A stretch of 5,493 nucleotides of DNA from Pseudomonadota bacterium (GTDB taxonomy: Bacteria; Pseudomonadota; Gammaproteobacteria; Steroidobacterales; Steroidobacteraceae). Position numbers and translations under genes: made by a program. The notes below the pieces were generated by a model. The model saw nothing but the letters and a program-made list of their open reading frames with translations. It had not been told where the DNA came from and ran no database searches. The DNA lies in NCBI GenBank assembly GCA_021781775.1, contig JAJXWE010000145.1, positions 1 to 5,493 of the forward strand, in the 5' to 3' direction. Positions 5,255 to 5,493 of this stretch are shown one piece after another. Position 1 is the first letter of the stretch, and each line of letters opens with the position of its first letter.

Positions 5255-5493
5255 TCGCCGCACGCGCATACAGGCGCCGCAGCAGATGCGGCAGCAACCC
5301 CTCCTGCGTCGTGCCCACCTCGGCCGCCGCGCACAGATCGGCCAACCGGGTCATCTCGAGACCGGCGTAGCCGCACGGATTGATGCGCCCGAACGGCTCG
5401 AGGTCGTTGCACACGTTGAGCGCGATGCCGTGGTAACTCGAGCCGCGGCGCACGCGGATGCCGACGCTCGCCAGCTTGCGCCCCGCGACGTAC
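5247..5493 (-). CDS. lipB: LipB, octanoyl-[ACP]:protein octanoyltransferase (C-terminal part, 5' end outside window)
   Basis: LipB moves the octanoyl group from acyl carrier protein to lipoyl domains of 2-oxoacid dehydrogenases and the glycine cleavage H protein. It is the first step of endogenous lipoate assembly before LipA, in the cytoplasm. Only the last 81 residues are present (the E. coli protein has 213), and the frame is open to the window edge. The visible stretch matches E. coli LipB: YVAGRKLASVGIRVRRG, SYHGIALNV, and RINPCGYAGLEM. The catalytic Lys (codon at 5475-5477, in GRKLASVG) and the catalytic Cys (codon at 5373-5375, in NPCGYAG) are both intact. In-frame GTG or ATG codons inside this stretch are internal, not starts. 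The gene faces ybeD with 17 bases between stops. In E. coli ybeD and lipB run in the same direction, so the opposite orientation here is unusual. Confidence 0.95.
   Translation of the reverse strand, partial: YVAGRKLASVGIRVRRGSSYHGIALNVCNDLEPFGRINPCGYAGLEMTRLADLCAAAEVGTTQEGLLPHLLRRLYARAASA

Noticed and set aside
1..5493. A new defence, mobile or biosynthetic system
   Set aside because: Every gene belongs to a known housekeeping family in a largely conserved order. No direct repeats, integrase, transposase, toxin-antitoxin pair, tRNA or CRISPR repeats are seen.

Overview
The window is a compact, very GC-rich (roughly 70% by eye) piece of a bacterial chromosome. It carries the conserved elongation and peptidoglycan-remodelling cluster of Gram-negative Proteobacteria. 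Gene order is rodA (5' end cut off) - mltB - rlpA - dacA - class IV (D-amino acid) aminotransferase - ybeD, all on the plus strand, then the 3' part of lipB on the minus strand. The neighbourhood, a lipobox-bearing RlpA with a SPOR domain, and protein similarity to E. coli and Pseudomonas homologues recalled from memory all point to a high-GC gammaproteobacterium. I cannot name the genus.

Layout: 2-919 is RodA lacking about its first 60 residues. MltB (931-1998) follows after 11 bases, with a strong Shine-Dalgarno sequence overlapping the rodA stop. RlpA (1995-2807) overlaps mltB by 4 bases (GTGA). A 95-base gap, the longest in the window, precedes dacA (2903-4069), which has a near-perfect Shine-Dalgarno sequence. 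The aminotransferase (4100-4972) starts 30 bases later, and ybeD (4969-5229) overlaps it by another GTGA. lipB ends at 5247, convergent with ybeD across a 17-base gap. Tight spacing and repeated stop/start overlaps suggest one transcript from rodA to ybeD, possibly with a second start before dacA. No stretch over 300 bases lacks a gene.

How the genes fit together: RodA polymerises glycan strands in the elongasome. MltB and RlpA cleave glycan strands in the periplasm, and DacA trims the terminal D-Ala from pentapeptides. The aminotransferase could link the D-Ala pool to D-Glu and pyruvate. YbeD is a small ACT-like protein of unknown role, and LipB starts lipoate attachment. The ybeD-lipB adjacency is conserved, but the two genes usually run in the same direction.

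I see no mobile element, CRISPR array, RNA gene or unknown multi-gene system. What deserves a second look is local. RlpA has Asn in place of a conserved active-site His. The aminotransferase has Asp in place of the Glu that contacts the PLP ring nitrogen. An all-GC hairpin sits where the rlpA ribosome binding site should be. lipB is inverted, and a perfect palindrome lies at the convergent junction.
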